DNA from: an uncultured Rhodocyclaceae bacterium
GTDB lineage: Bacteria > Pseudomonadota > Gammaproteobacteria > Burkholderiales > Rhodocyclaceae
Reading direction: 5' to 3'
DNA length: 29,859 nt
Assembly (NCBI GenBank): GCA_937892345.1
Contig: CALAGF010000070.1
Span: forward strand, 1-29,859
The translations under genes and the position numbers were made by a program. Below the pieces are notes generated by a model, which worked only from the letters and a program-made list of their open reading frames with translations, did not search any database and was not told the origin of the DNA. Positions 21,037 through 29,688 of the stretch are shown here, piece by piece (position 1 is the first letter of the stretch; each line of letters opens with the position of its first letter).

Positions 21037-23100
21037 TCAGCCGATCTGGATGAGCGTATCAAACAGGGATTTCCCGATTTCCAGCAACTTGGCAGATGCC
21101 TGATAAGCCTGTTGGAAACGAATCATATTGGCGGCCTCCTCATCCAGATTTACACCGGAGAGTGCATCTCGATTTTCCTGCGCCTGATCGAGCACTGCCT
21201 GTTGCGCTTCGCCCATCACACGCAATTCCCGGGTCTTGATCCCGTTATTGGCCACCATCTCGGCATAGGCGGTCTGGAATGTAGCAGCGCCCCCGGCAAC
21301 GGTATTCTGGGTCTGGAGTAGGCCCAAGGCCAAGGCATTACGACCATCCGTCGAAGCTGCGGTATTCCGTGTCAGCGTGAAGGTATCACCATGACTCGGC
21401 TGGCCATTCATTTGGAAACTCATGCCATTGAACGACACCACCATGCCTTGGCTGTAAGCAATCGGCACGGCCTCGCTCACTTCAGCCGCACCTTGGCGTT
21501 TGACCAGTACCGTCGCCGGTGCACCGGCACCGGAAAAGCTCAATGTACCCACAGTACTAGGCGAAACAGGGGCAGCGTAACTCAGCGTGACAGGCAAGGA
21601 CGTGGCGGTGGAGAAAGCCGCCGTCCCGCCCACCATTTTCCCGGCGGAAATACTGGCTGAACCCGTATTGCTGCTACCACTGGCGGTACGAAAAGGCGCT
21701 GCTGCTGCAACCAGGCGGGAATCTGCGGCAACCACCGGGTTGACCGCAAGCGTCTCGGCGACATGCTTGGTTGGCTGGAGCACATAGCTATTGCCATTCG
21801 CATCCAAGCCGCTCAGGGAGACACTAAAGCCTTCGTTCTGGGCGAGATAGGTAGAAATATTGGCCAGGGTATCGGGGGCTGACAGCAATTCCACCCCATC
21901 GCTCAAGCGGGTCACGGTGTAATTGCCCCCGCCCACGTTATCGAGTCGATAGTCACTGGCCTTCAGATTGGTGTAGAAATTACCCGTCGCAACTTCAGGC
22001 CCGAACTCTGGCGCTACCAGCGTCACACTGATCACCGGGCTGCCGGAGAGATCGTTCAAAGAGTTGGCCTTGGCAACCGACACCAAGCCAGAAGTGGCAA
22101 AGAAATTTCCTTCAAAACCGGCATCGCCATTGGCTTGCCCCAGCAAATCCTGACCCAGCGCACTTTGGGCATTCACGGTCAACGCTACCGAAGCGGCAAT
22201 TCTGCCCAATTCACTTTGAGCGCGGTCGAGGGTTTCGCTGCGAAAATCGACCAGCCCCCCCAACTCCCCACCGACAATCAGGTTTTCCGGCAATTCGATA
22301 CTGCCACCACTCGCCGTCTCCAAGCCCACGACAATCCGGGAATTATCGGACATGGCGGCCCTGGCGGTCATGGTCATGGCACGATTACCAACGACCAATT
22401 GCTGACCACTGCCAACAAAAACGTTATAAGACCCGTCGCTGTTGCTGCTGGTTTTTACCTGGATGAGTTCATTTAATTCAAGTACCAACTGATCACGCTG
22501 ATCGAGCAAATCATTAGAGGGCTGAGCATAAGCTCCCTCCGAAATGACGATGCGCTGGTTCAGGTCAGCGATTTGTTCGGCATAGGTATTGATCGACTTA
22601 ACCGCATCGGTGATCTTGCCGTTCACTTCTGCATCAAGCGCCGTCAAGCGCTCATTCAACGAGGCAAATCGGGCCACCAAGGTTTGTGCGGTGGAAATCA
22701 TCGACTGTCTGGCAGAAATCAGACCGGGATTCGAGGAAACTTCCTGCACGCCGGAAAAAAACTCCTGCAAAGCCGGCGTTAACCCGGCGGAAGTATCCGC
22801 CAACAGGTTGTCGATTTGAGAAATCTGCGTGTAATAAGTGGAAATTTCACTCAGTTTTGAGGTTGCCGTATTGACCTGATTCCCCAGGTAACTGTCATAC
22901 ATGCGCTCAATGGTTTGGACATGCACCCCTTGTCCAATGGCGCCTGCGCCCGTATTAACCGCGATATTCGTGGCCAGCACCACGCGCTGACGGCTATAAC
23001 CTGGGGTACTGGCATTGACCACGTTGTGCTCGGTCGCCAGCAAACCCGCTTGCGCCGCAGCGATTCCCGTCATGCCGATTCCGATCATCCCTGTACTCAT
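21037..23100 (-). CDS. flgK: flagellar hook-associated protein FlgK (HAP1)
   Basis: A FlgK of 687 residues, the first hook-filament junction protein. The N-terminus has the rod/hook motif in ITGIAAAQAGLLATEHNVVNASTPGYSRQRV, where 'T..hNi.N..TpGYsRq' is diagnostic. The C-terminus closes with SGVNLDEEAANMIRFQQAYQASAKLLEIGKSLFDTLIQIG, the shared flg C-terminal helix. The middle (~350-560) is a variable surface domain that makes it longer than the E. coli protein (547). Two adjacent ATGs exist (23103 and 23100); GAGGTG sits too close to the first, so 23100 is preferred. A G7 run lies at 22255-22261. A sigma-28-type promoter immediately upstream may drive flgK-flgL-lipoprotein. Confidence 0.95.
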   Translation of the reverse strand: MSTGMIGIGMTGIAAAQAGLLATEHNVVNASTPGYSRQRVVLATNIAVNTGAGAIGQGVHVQTIERMYDSYLGNQVNTATSKLSEISTYYTQISQIDNLLADTSAGLTPALQEFFSGVQEVSSNPGLISARQSMISTAQTLVARFASLNERLTALDAEVNGKITDAVKSINTYAEQIADLNQRIVISEGAYAQPSNDLLDQRDQLVLELNELIQVKTSSNSDGSYNVFVGSGQQLVVGNRAMTMTARAAMSDNSRIVVGLETASGGSIELPENLIVGGELGGLVDFRSETLDRAQSELGRIAASVALTVNAQSALGQDLLGQANGDAGFEGNFFATSGLVSVAKANSLNDLSGSPVISVTLVAPEFGPEVATGNFYTNLKASDYRLDNVGGGNYTVTRLSDGVELLSAPDTLANISTYLAQNEGFSVSLSGLDANGNSYVLQPTKHVAETLAVNPVVAADSRLVAAAAPFRTASGSSNTGSASISAGKMVGGTAAFSTATSLPVTLSYAAPVSPSTVGTLSFSGAGAPATVLVKRQGAAEVSEAVPIAYSQGMVVSFNGMSFQMNGQPSHGDTFTLTRNTAASTDGRNALALGLLQTQNTVAGGAATFQTAYAEMVANNGIKTRELRVMGEAQQAVLDQAQENRDALSGVNLDEEAANMIRFQQAYQASAKLLEIGKSLFDTLIQIG

Positions 23101-23117
23101 CATTCACCTCAAAACGG

Positions 23118-23144
23118 TTTACGGCAATTCCGCCAAAACATTTA
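23118..23144 (-). promoter_or_regulatory. sigma-28 (FliA) promoter of flgKL
   Basis: On the minus strand, TAAATGTT (23137-23144), 11 bases, then GCCGTAAA (23118-23125) matches the FliA consensus TAAAGTTT-N11-GCCGATAA with exact spacing. The start would fall near 23111, giving a very short leader that still contains the GAGGTG ribosome site of flgK. flgKL of enterics is also expressed late from a FliA promoter, which supports the call. Confidence 0.68.
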
Positions 23145-23146
23145 GC

Positions 23147-23160
23147 TGGCTGATCAGCCA
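23147..23160. repeat. 14-bp perfect palindrome at the flgJ stop
   Basis: TGGCTGATCAGCCA is perfectly self-complementary. It contains the flgJ stop codon and ends 2 bp upstream of the -35 element of the putative flgK promoter. As RNA it could fold into a 5-bp stem with a GATC loop; as DNA it could be a regulator site. No T-tract follows. Confidence 0.55.
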
Positions 23161-24122
23161 ATCAAGGCTTGGCGCAAGGTTGGGCCATTGATGATTTTTG
23201 AGAGCTTGTCTGCATACATCGGATCAGTGGCGTAGCCGGCCTGCTGCAATCTAGCAGCAAACTCCGTGCCACTTTGGGAACCAATCACCCCGCCGTAGCG
23301 CGGATTGCTGCGTAGCATGTTGGCGTAGTCGCGGAAGGAATCCGCATAAGAATCGTAAGCACGAAAGGGCTCTGTCAGACTCACTGGCTGACCATTGACA
23401 TATTCAGTGGTGGCAGCAGCTACCGCTTCTCCAGTCCAGCTCTTGCCTGCCTTGATGCCAAAGAGATTGTGACTGCTACTGCCATCCGGGCGACGAATTT
23501 CCTGTTTGCCCCAGCCGCTTTCCAGCGCTGCGTGAGCCACCAGAAACTGCGGCGGAATCCCGGTCGACCGTGAGGCTTCGACGGCATGCGGCCAAACGGC
23601 GGTAACAAACGCTTTTGCTGATTCCGGTGCCTGCACGGATGTGCTCTTGCTGGTCACATCACTCGCATTGACGTAGCTCGCCGAGCTCGGCAGCCCACTC
23701 ATCACCTGATTGAAACGCAACTGTCCGGCCTTGGCCAGACTCCCCGGCAACGCATTGCCGGCAAGGATTGCCGAAGCATCTCCGGTGTCGCTGGCAGCAT
23801 TTGTATGTACCAGTTGCTGCCCCAGTTGTTGTTCGATCAGGCGTGCGAAGCCAACACCACTCCCGGATGAGGCAAGATTCTGCGCCATCTGTTGATCAAG
23901 CAAACCGTTGTAAAACCGGGTCTGATCACTTTGCAACATGCCATCTGCTGGCACCGTATCGCGCATGCTTTTGAGCACCATCTGCAGAAACAGGGTTTCA
24001 AACTGCTGCGCAGCGGCCTTCAATCCGGCTTGCGGATCGGTCTTGAACTGGCTGCGTAAATCCTGCGATGACTGAACATCGAAAGCTGCACGATTTGGCG
24101 TGTTCTGGATTTTGATCGACAT
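23154..24122 (-). CDS. flgJ: FlgJ, rod cap and peptidoglycan hydrolase
   Basis: A 322-residue bifunctional FlgJ. The N-terminal rod-capping domain (~25-105) includes AAQQFETLFLQMVLKSMRDT and FYNGLLDQQMAQNLA, the Rod-binding signature. A Ser/Ala-rich linker (~105-165) leads to the glucosaminidase/muramidase domain (~168-322) with catalytic Glu201 in AHAALESGWGK, then NLFGIKAGKSW and RDYANMLRSNPRYGG. The C-terminal domain cuts peptidoglycan so that the rod can cross the wall; many lineages lack it, but beta- and gammaproteobacteria keep it. The length is typical. It begins 5 bases after flgI. Confidence 0.95.
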   Translation of the reverse strand: MSIKIQNTPNRAAFDVQSSQDLRSQFKTDPQAGLKAAAQQFETLFLQMVLKSMRDTVPADGMLQSDQTRFYNGLLDQQMAQNLASSGSGVGFARLIEQQLGQQLVHTNAASDTGDASAILAGNALPGSLAKAGQLRFNQVMSGLPSSASYVNASDVTSKSTSVQAPESAKAFVTAVWPHAVEASRSTGIPPQFLVAHAALESGWGKQEIRRPDGSSSHNLFGIKAGKSWTGEAVAAATTEYVNGQPVSLTEPFRAYDSYADSFRDYANMLRSNPRYGGVIGSQSGTEFAARLQQAGYATDPMYADKLSKIINGPTLRQALIG

Positions 24123-24127
24123 CGACT

Positions 24128-25213
24128 TCAGATCACTTCCAACTCGGCACGCAGTGCACCGGCGGCCTTCATGGCCTGCAGTATCGCCAGCAAATCCATC
24201 GGATTGGCACCGAGTGAATTCAAGGCCTTGACGACTTCCGCAAGACTGGTACCGGCTTTGACATTCATCAAGCTGCCATTGGCCTGCGTCATCTGGATAT
24301 CCGCCCCCATCCCGGCACCACCGTCGACCACGACCGACAAATTGCCATGCGCTACGGCACAGGGTTCCAGACCGACACGTTGATTCATCACGACAGAACC
24401 AGTTCTGGGATTGACAATCACCTTGGCCAAGCCGACCACTGTCCGCACATTGAGATTTTCAATCCGGCCAAGGAAGGCCACCCGATCGTCCGACGATTCC
24501 GGCGCCCTGACTGCGATTCGACGTCCATCCAGTGCCTGGGCTGTACCTTGACCCATGGCCTTGTTGATTTCATCGACCACGTTTTTAGCCGTTCCGAAGT
24601 CGGCATCAGCCAATTCGTAATAGACGAAACCCCCTTGACCGACGGCTGTTGGCACACTCCGCTCGACGGTCGCGCCTGAAGGTATTCTTCCGGCTGAGAG
24701 ATGGTTGACCGTAACCTTGGCGCCCCCCGCCGATGCACCGGCCCCGCCCACCAGCACATTGCCCTGCGCCATGGCATAGACCTGACCATCTGCGCCTTTG
24801 AGTTGGGTCAGCAGCAAGGTTCCGCCGCGCAGGCTTTTCGCATTACCGATTGAGGAAACGGTCACATCAATGGGTTGACCGGGCTTGGCAAACGCCGGCA
24901 GGCTGGTGGTTACCATGACTGCAGCAACATTTTTCAGTTGCAGCTTGGTGGTCTGTTCCGCAGTCAGGTTGATCCCCATCTGCGACAGCATATTGCCCAT
25001 GGCTTGCGTGGTGAAAGGGGTTTGCGTCGTCTGGTCACCCGTGTTGTCCAAACCGACCACAATGCCGTAACCAATCAATTGATTGCTTCGTACCCCTTGT
25101 AATGAGGCAATGTCCTTGATGCGCTCAGCCCATGCCTGTTGCGGCAACAGCGGCAAGGCACAAGCGGCAACTATCGCCGCGCCGCGTAGTATTTTGCCGT
25201 TCATCCGTTTCAT
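24128..25213 (-). CDS. flgI: flagellar P-ring protein FlgI
   Basis: A 361-residue FlgI, the P ring in the peptidoglycan layer that serves as a bushing for the rod. The signal peptide (~8-29; GAAIVAACALPLLPQQAWA) has a clear AWA cleavage site, then ERIKDIASLQGVRSNQLIGYGIVVGLDNTGDQ, the conserved mature N-terminus. Other family blocks follow: LQLKNVAAVMVTTSLPAFAKPGQPIDVTVSSIGNAKSLRGGTLLLT. The ATG at 25213 has AGAGG at a suitable distance; a TTG at 25234 would add seven residues and weaken the signal peptide. It starts 23 bases after flgH. Confidence 0.96.
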   Translation of the reverse strand: MKRMNGKILRGAAIVAACALPLLPQQAWAERIKDIASLQGVRSNQLIGYGIVVGLDNTGDQTTQTPFTTQAMGNMLSQMGINLTAEQTTKLQLKNVAAVMVTTSLPAFAKPGQPIDVTVSSIGNAKSLRGGTLLLTQLKGADGQVYAMAQGNVLVGGAGASAGGAKVTVNHLSAGRIPSGATVERSVPTAVGQGGFVYYELADADFGTAKNVVDEINKAMGQGTAQALDGRRIAVRAPESSDDRVAFLGRIENLNVRTVVGLAKVIVNPRTGSVVMNQRVGLEPCAVAHGNLSVVVDGGAGMGADIQMTQANGSLMNVKAGTSLAEVVKALNSLGANPMDLLAILQAMKAAGALRAELEVI

Positions 25214-25236
25214 ACATAACCTCTGCGTTGCCAAAA

Positions 25237-25893
25237 CTAGAATGGCAAAACACTAAGGAAGAAACGTGCCAGCCAGCCCATGACCTGCCCATCAGCCAAT
25301 TGGCCCGAGGATTTGTATTCAATACGCGCATCGGCAACCTTGGCCGAATCAACGGTATTGGAAAAGTCCACAAAGGCCGGATTCACAACACCGGAAATCC
25401 GGACATATTCTTGCTCCTGACCAATTGCAATCTGCTTTTCCCCGGATACCAGCAAATTCCCGTTGGGCAGCACGTCAATCACGGTCACGGTAATACTGCC
25501 GCTAAATACAGCGTTGTTGGCAGCCTCACCTTTGCCGCTGAAGGCGGTAGCACTTTCACCTGCGACATCCAGGCCCAGCAGGCTCTTACCCGGCAAGCCC
25601 TTCATGCCGGTAATGGAAGCCGAAGTCGAGCCGCTACGATCCAGCTTGTTGTTGGCCTTCTTGGATGCAGATGTATTTTCGGTAATCTTGACAGTGATCG
25701 TGTCCCCGATAAACCGCGCACGCCGGTCTTCAAACAAGGGACGGCTACTGCCTGCCTGATAGATTGCACCATTGGCAAGCGGGGCAGCATAGCGTTCTGC
25801 CGGTCTGACCGACATTGGCTGGTGAAGATTGGTCGGGGGCACTGTTGAACAGGCAGTCGTTGTCAGCAATGCAAGCCAGAACACGCGTTTCAT
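25237..25893 (-). CDS. flgH: flagellar L-ring lipoprotein FlgH
   Basis: A 218-residue outer-membrane lipoprotein that forms the L ring. The signal peptide ends in the lipobox TTAC (Cys15). The mature protein has the GAIYQAGSSRPLFEDRRARFIGDTITVKITENTSASKKANNKLDR block, which is diagnostic (GDtlTV.i.E...a...a.t...r), and later NGNLLVSGEKQIAIGQEQEYVRISGVVNPAFV. The C-terminus ends WLARFFLSVLPF; FlgH proteins end in 'W..rff..ilPf'. The length is normal. It implies a true outer membrane. It lies 9 bases after flgG. Confidence 0.96.
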   Translation of the reverse strand: MKRVFWLALLTTTACSTVPPTNLHQPMSVRPAERYAAPLANGAIYQAGSSRPLFEDRRARFIGDTITVKITENTSASKKANNKLDRSGSTSASITGMKGLPGKSLLGLDVAGESATAFSGKGEAANNAVFSGSITVTVIDVLPNGNLLVSGEKQIAIGQEQEYVRISGVVNPAFVDFSNTVDSAKVADARIEYKSSGQLADGQVMGWLARFFLSVLPF

Positions 25894-25902
25894 GACATCA
25901 CC

Positions 25903-26685
25903 TCACAGTTGCGTCAGACGGCCCAGCATCGCATCCGAGGTGGAAATCACTTTCGAATTGAGCTCGTATGCACGCTGAGTCTGGATCATGGTGACCAATT
26001 CCTCGGCCACATTCACGTTGGAAGTTTCCACGTAGCCTTGATTAACCGAGCCTACGCCATTGGTTCCGGGTGTGTTCGGGGTCGGCGTGCCACTCGCTGC
26101 CGTTTCGAGGAACAAATTCTGGCCAATACTCTGCAAACCGCCCGGATTAACAAAGCTGGCCAATTGAATGCTGCCAATCTGGGTCGCTGCCGCTGTGCCT
26201 GGCTGGGTTACCGACACCGTCCCGTCAGTCCCGATCGAGACCGTCAATGCATCCGCTGGAATCGTGATATTCGGTTGCAAGGGATAACCATCCGAGGTGA
26301 CGATTTGCCCTTGGTTGTCTTTCTGGAAGGAACCGTCACGGGTGTACCCCGTTGTGCCGTCAGGCAACAGAATCTGCAGGAAGCCATTACCGTTAATCGC
26401 GATATCCAAGGCGTTATCGGTTTTTTGCAGATTGCCCTGAGTGAAGACTCGTGCCGTTGCGACTGGCCGAACACCGGTACCCAACTGCAACCCGGTCGGC
26501 ACCTGTGTCTGTTGCGACGATTGAGCGCCCGGTTGCCGCATGTTCTGGTAAAGCAGATCCTCGAACACGGCACGGGCCCGTTTGAAGCCGTTGGTGCTGA
26601 CATTGGACAGATTATTCGAAATCACATCCAGCTGCGTTTGCTGAGCATCCAGACCCGTACGGGCAATCCACAAGGAACGAATCAT
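25903..26685 (-). CDS. flgG: flagellar distal rod protein FlgG
   Basis: A 260-residue FlgG, the subunit of the distal rod that spans the P and L rings. It opens with IRSLWIARTGLDAQQTQLDVISNNLSNVSTNGFKRARAVFEDLLYQ, the rod/hook N-terminal helix followed by the FlgG-specific 'FkR.rA.FeDLlYQ'. The middle contains NALDIAINGNGFLQILLPDGTTGYTRDGSF. The C-terminus has QGYVETSNVNVAEELVTMIQTQRAYELNSKVISTSDAMLGRL, the Flg_bbr_C domain. The length is the family standard (260). The ATG is 12 bases after flgF. Confidence 0.97.
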   Translation of the reverse strand: MIRSLWIARTGLDAQQTQLDVISNNLSNVSTNGFKRARAVFEDLLYQNMRQPGAQSSQQTQVPTGLQLGTGVRPVATARVFTQGNLQKTDNALDIAINGNGFLQILLPDGTTGYTRDGSFQKDNQGQIVTSDGYPLQPNITIPADALTVSIGTDGTVSVTQPGTAAATQIGSIQLASFVNPGGLQSIGQNLFLETAASGTPTPNTPGTNGVGSVNQGYVETSNVNVAEELVTMIQTQRAYELNSKVISTSDAMLGRLTQL

Positions 26686-26697
26686 TTTGCTTTCCTA

Positions 26698-27441
26698 TCA
26701 ACCATTAAGCGAGAGCAGCTGGTCAGCACGCTGGGCGTTCTGGTCTGCGGTCTGCATCATCTTGATTTGCAGCTCGAATTGACGTGACAGACTGATCAGA
26801 TTGACCATCGCGTCCGTCACATTCACATTGCTGCCTTCCAGGGTGCCGGAGGCGAGCTTCACATTTTCATCTACCGCAGCCGGTTGACCGTTGCGCTGCC
26901 GAAACAGACCATCGGCGCCACGAACCAGATCAGCTTCAGGTGGGTTAACCAGCTTGATCCGGCCAATTGCGCTGACATTGTTGGGCGTACCAGCGGCAGG
27001 AATCACCGAAACTGTACCGTCCGGAGCGATCTCGATATTGTTGTCCGGCGGCACATTCAGCGGCCCGCCATCGCCAAGCACGGTATAGCCGCTCTTGGTC
27101 AGCAGCAATCCATTGACATCCACGTCAAGGCTGCCCGCACGGGTATAGGCTTCACTACCATCGGGCAGTTGAACCGCCATCCAACCTCGCCCTTGAACCG
27201 CAACATCCAGATTGCGGCCGGTGAACATCAACGGCCCTTCATCGAAAACATCGCTGACCGACGCATCGACCACAAAAGCCCGCGTTGCCATGGCCTCGCT
27301 TTGCACAGGAACCGCGCGAAATCGATGTTCCTGAGACTTGAAGCCGATCGTACTGGCGTTTGCCAGATTGTTCGCGGTGCCGGCCTGCTGCATGAATACA
27401 TGCGAGGCGCCGGTCATCGCGGTGTAGATCAGACGGTCCAT
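26698..27441 (-). CDS. flgF: flagellar proximal rod protein FlgF
   Basis: A 247-residue FlgF, one of the proximal rod proteins (FlgB, C, F). The start MDRLIYTAMTGASHVFMQQAGTANNLANASTIGFKSQ contains the rod motif 'NNLANasT.GFK'. The middle has LDVAVQGRGWMAVQLPDGSEAYTRAGSLDVD, the FlgF counterpart of the FlgE/FlgG core. The C-terminus has GTLEGSNVNVTDAMVNLISLSRQFELQIKMMQTADQNAQRADQLLSLNG. FlgF is told apart from FlgG by its start and by gene order. The length is typical (~250). It follows flgE by 19 bases. Confidence 0.96.
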   Translation of the reverse strand: MDRLIYTAMTGASHVFMQQAGTANNLANASTIGFKSQEHRFRAVPVQSEAMATRAFVVDASVSDVFDEGPLMFTGRNLDVAVQGRGWMAVQLPDGSEAYTRAGSLDVDVNGLLLTKSGYTVLGDGGPLNVPPDNNIEIAPDGTVSVIPAAGTPNNVSAIGRIKLVNPPEADLVRGADGLFRQRNGQPAAVDENVKLASGTLEGSNVNVTDAMVNLISLSRQFELQIKMMQTADQNAQRADQLLSLNG

Positions 27442-27460
27442 GGCAGCGTTTCAGTCGAAA

Positions 27461-28957
27461 TTAGCGAAGGTTGACCAAGGTTTGCAGAATCTGGTCTTGC
27501 GTCTTTATCGACTGTGCATTGGCTTGGTAGTTACGCTGATTGGTAATCAGATTCACCAGCTCGGCGGTCAGGTCGACATTTGACTCTTCGACAGTAGAAG
27601 ACGTCAGAGCCCCCAGGCTGGCGGTATTCGGTGCCCCCACAAGCGCTGGTCCGGATACGGCACTTTCGGACCACTGATTATTCCCTAGCGACTCCAAGCC
27701 ATTGGGATTGGTGAAATTCGCCAGTACGACCTGCCCCTGGTTAAACGTTTGCCCATTACTGTAACGACCGATCACCACACCATCGGAAGACACCGAGAGT
27801 CCCACCAGATTCCCCGCGGCATAACCATCCTGCTCCAGACGATTGGTCCCGAAGGCGCTACCGAATTGGGTAGAACCGGTGAAATCGATATCGAAACTCA
27901 TCGTGGGATTGGCGTTATTGGTTTCACCCAAGGCGCCCATCACGTTATTCAGATCAATGCCAATATTGATCGGGCTGCCACTATTCAAAGCGCCAGTGGT
28001 GTCAAAAAGCAGCGGATTACCCGAGTTGACCGTGACATAGTCGTTGCTGGTGCCATCGACACTCAAATGGACATTCCACTGACCGGAAGTGGTCGTTTTC
28101 TCGAAAAACATGGTCAAGGTGTGATCGTTACCAAGACTGTCGTAGATCGTCAGTGCCGTCGAGTAGTTGTAGCTCTGCGGGTCCGGCGCAAAAATACCGC
28201 CCAGCGCACCGGCACTACGCGCTGCCGAAGCTTCTGACGCCGTACCACCTGCGGCAATCACAGCATCGTAGGCGGCTTGCGCAGCGGCAGCTTGCGTCTG
28301 ACCGCTTGCAATGGCAGTGTTGTAAGCCGTTGATGCGGCAGTCACCTCGGCAGCCGCACCACCAGCCCCCGTAACGGCGGTACCAACGCTTGCGCCGGTG
28401 GGTATCGCGGCATCGCTCCAAGTGGATTCAGGTTCCGTACTCCGGGAATCCAATTGCAGATTGGCCTTCACACCAACAAAACCGTTGTTGACGCTTTGGC
28501 CGGTTTCGATGGGCGCCAGATCGGAAGCAGAAATCTGCAGAGGTGCAGGCGTCGACGGGACAATAATGCCGTTCAGGGCAGCATAGCCCGTCAGCTTCAA
28601 CCCTTGGTCATTGATGACATAACCGTTCTTGTCGAGATGAAACTGACCATTACGGGTGTAAGTCACCGCGCCATTGGAATCCATCCGGAAAAAACCGGCG
28701 CCGTTAATGGAAATATCCAGCGGGTTATTGGTTGTGGTGATGTTGCCCTGGGTGAACTGCTGCTGCACCGCAGCCAGCCCCACCCCGATACCAATCTGGC
28801 TGGCCCCTGAGCCGTTCAGGGAGGCGGCATAGACGTCACCAAAGTGGGCGGTCGAGGCCTTGAAACCAACGGTGCTGCCATTGGCAATGTTGTGGCTGGT
28901 CGCATCAATCGCCTTGCCGGCGACATTAAGACCACTCAGGGCTTGCTGGAATGCCAT
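27461..28957 (-). CDS. flgE: flagellar hook protein FlgE, with Ala-rich insert
   Basis: A 498-residue FlgE, the hook subunit. The N-terminus (1-40) is MAFQQALSGLNVAGKAIDATSHNIANGSTVGFK, followed by the FlgE core with NPLDISINGAGFFRMDSNGAVTYTRNGQFHLDKNGYVIN. The C-terminus (~440-498) carries the EESNVDLTAELVNLITNQRNYQANAQSIKTQDQILQTLVNLR domain. It is longer than E. coli FlgE (402). Much of the excess is an Ala-rich, probably helical stretch at ~186-254 (nt 28196-28402), rich in Ala, Thr, Gly and Tyr with no Cys, inserted before the D1-D2 region (IFAPDPQSYNY). Such inserts lie on the hook surface in other species. flgD is 15 bases upstream. Confidence 0.95.
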   Translation of the reverse strand: MAFQQALSGLNVAGKAIDATSHNIANGSTVGFKASTAHFGDVYAASLNGSGASQIGIGVGLAAVQQQFTQGNITTTNNPLDISINGAGFFRMDSNGAVTYTRNGQFHLDKNGYVINDQGLKLTGYAALNGIIVPSTPAPLQISASDLAPIETGQSVNNGFVGVKANLQLDSRSTEPESTWSDAAIPTGASVGTAVTGAGGAAAEVTAASTAYNTAIASGQTQAAAAQAAYDAVIAAGGTASEASAARSAGALGGIFAPDPQSYNYSTALTIYDSLGNDHTLTMFFEKTTTSGQWNVHLSVDGTSNDYVTVNSGNPLLFDTTGALNSGSPINIGIDLNNVMGALGETNNANPTMSFDIDFTGSTQFGSAFGTNRLEQDGYAAGNLVGLSVSSDGVVIGRYSNGQTFNQGQVVLANFTNPNGLESLGNNQWSESAVSGPALVGAPNTASLGALTSSTVEESNVDLTAELVNLITNQRNYQANAQSIKTQDQILQTLVNLR

Positions 28958-28972
28958 TTGAACTTACCTCAC

Positions 28973-29665
28973 TCAGAGAATCTGTTGCACATCAGTGAAA
29001 GCGACATCGCCGAAATCACCGAGATCCAGGAGAAAACCGCTACTGCTACGTACAACAGCAGAAACTGTGCCAATCTGCATTGCTTTGGCAGTCACCTCTT
29101 TGCCATTGGTGCTGGCAGCGACCGAGAAGGTGTAGCTACCATCGGACAACTGAGTGCCATCAGCATTCTTGCCATCCCAGGCAAAGAAGAGGTTACCGGC
29201 TGACTGCGCCCCCAGCTCCTGCGTTTGAACAACCTTGCCGGCAGCATTCTTGATGGTGACAGTCACCTTCTCCGCTGCAGCATCCAGTTGGACACCACCG
29301 TAGGCAGCGCCGCTGGCCAGCGGCAATTTGTTGCCGGCAACCATGACATTTTTGCCGATCATCCCTGCCGCCTGCATGGCCTGCGTTTCGTTGTAGCCGG
29401 CCAGCAACTGCGTCAGCGTGGTATTCAGCTTTTCGATACCGTTGACCGTATTCAGTTGCGCCAACTGACTGGTTACCTGAGCGTTATCCAGAGGATTCAA
29501 AGGATCTTGATTCTTGATCTGGGTCATCAAGAGTGTCAGAAAGCGATTCTCGAGATCCGCTGTTGCACTGGTTGACTCAGTAGCCGTCTTGCGACTGCCG
29601 ATGGCGGCAAAAAGGTCCGCCGCATTGGTGGAAGCGGTCGTGCTTGTTGTGCTGCTCGTGGCCAT
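28973..29665 (-). CDS. flgD: hook assembly (scaffolding) protein FlgD
   Basis: A 230-residue FlgD, the temporary cap on the growing hook; it is removed when hook assembly ends. The N-terminal domain (~35-85) has the conserved LENRFLTLLMTQIKNQDPLNPLDNAQVTSQLAQLNTVNGIEKLN, with the NQDPlnPmd.....QLAQ motif. The C-terminal part (~105-220) is FlgD Tudor-like plus an Ig-like domain: VTVTIKNAAGKVVQTQELG, FFAWDGKNADGTQLSDGSYTFSV. The length is normal. The N-terminus is Ser/Thr/Ala-rich and disordered, as expected of an export signal. It begins 23 bases after the flgC stop. Confidence 0.96.
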   Translation of the reverse strand: MATSSTTSTTASTNAADLFAAIGSRKTATESTSATADLENRFLTLLMTQIKNQDPLNPLDNAQVTSQLAQLNTVNGIEKLNTTLTQLLAGYNETQAMQAAGMIGKNVMVAGNKLPLASGAAYGGVQLDAAAEKVTVTIKNAAGKVVQTQELGAQSAGNLFFAWDGKNADGTQLSDGSYTFSVAASTNGKEVTAKAMQIGTVSAVVRSSSGFLLDLGDFGDVAFTDVQQIL

Positions 29666-29688
29666 GATGAAATTCCCGAATTTAGCGA

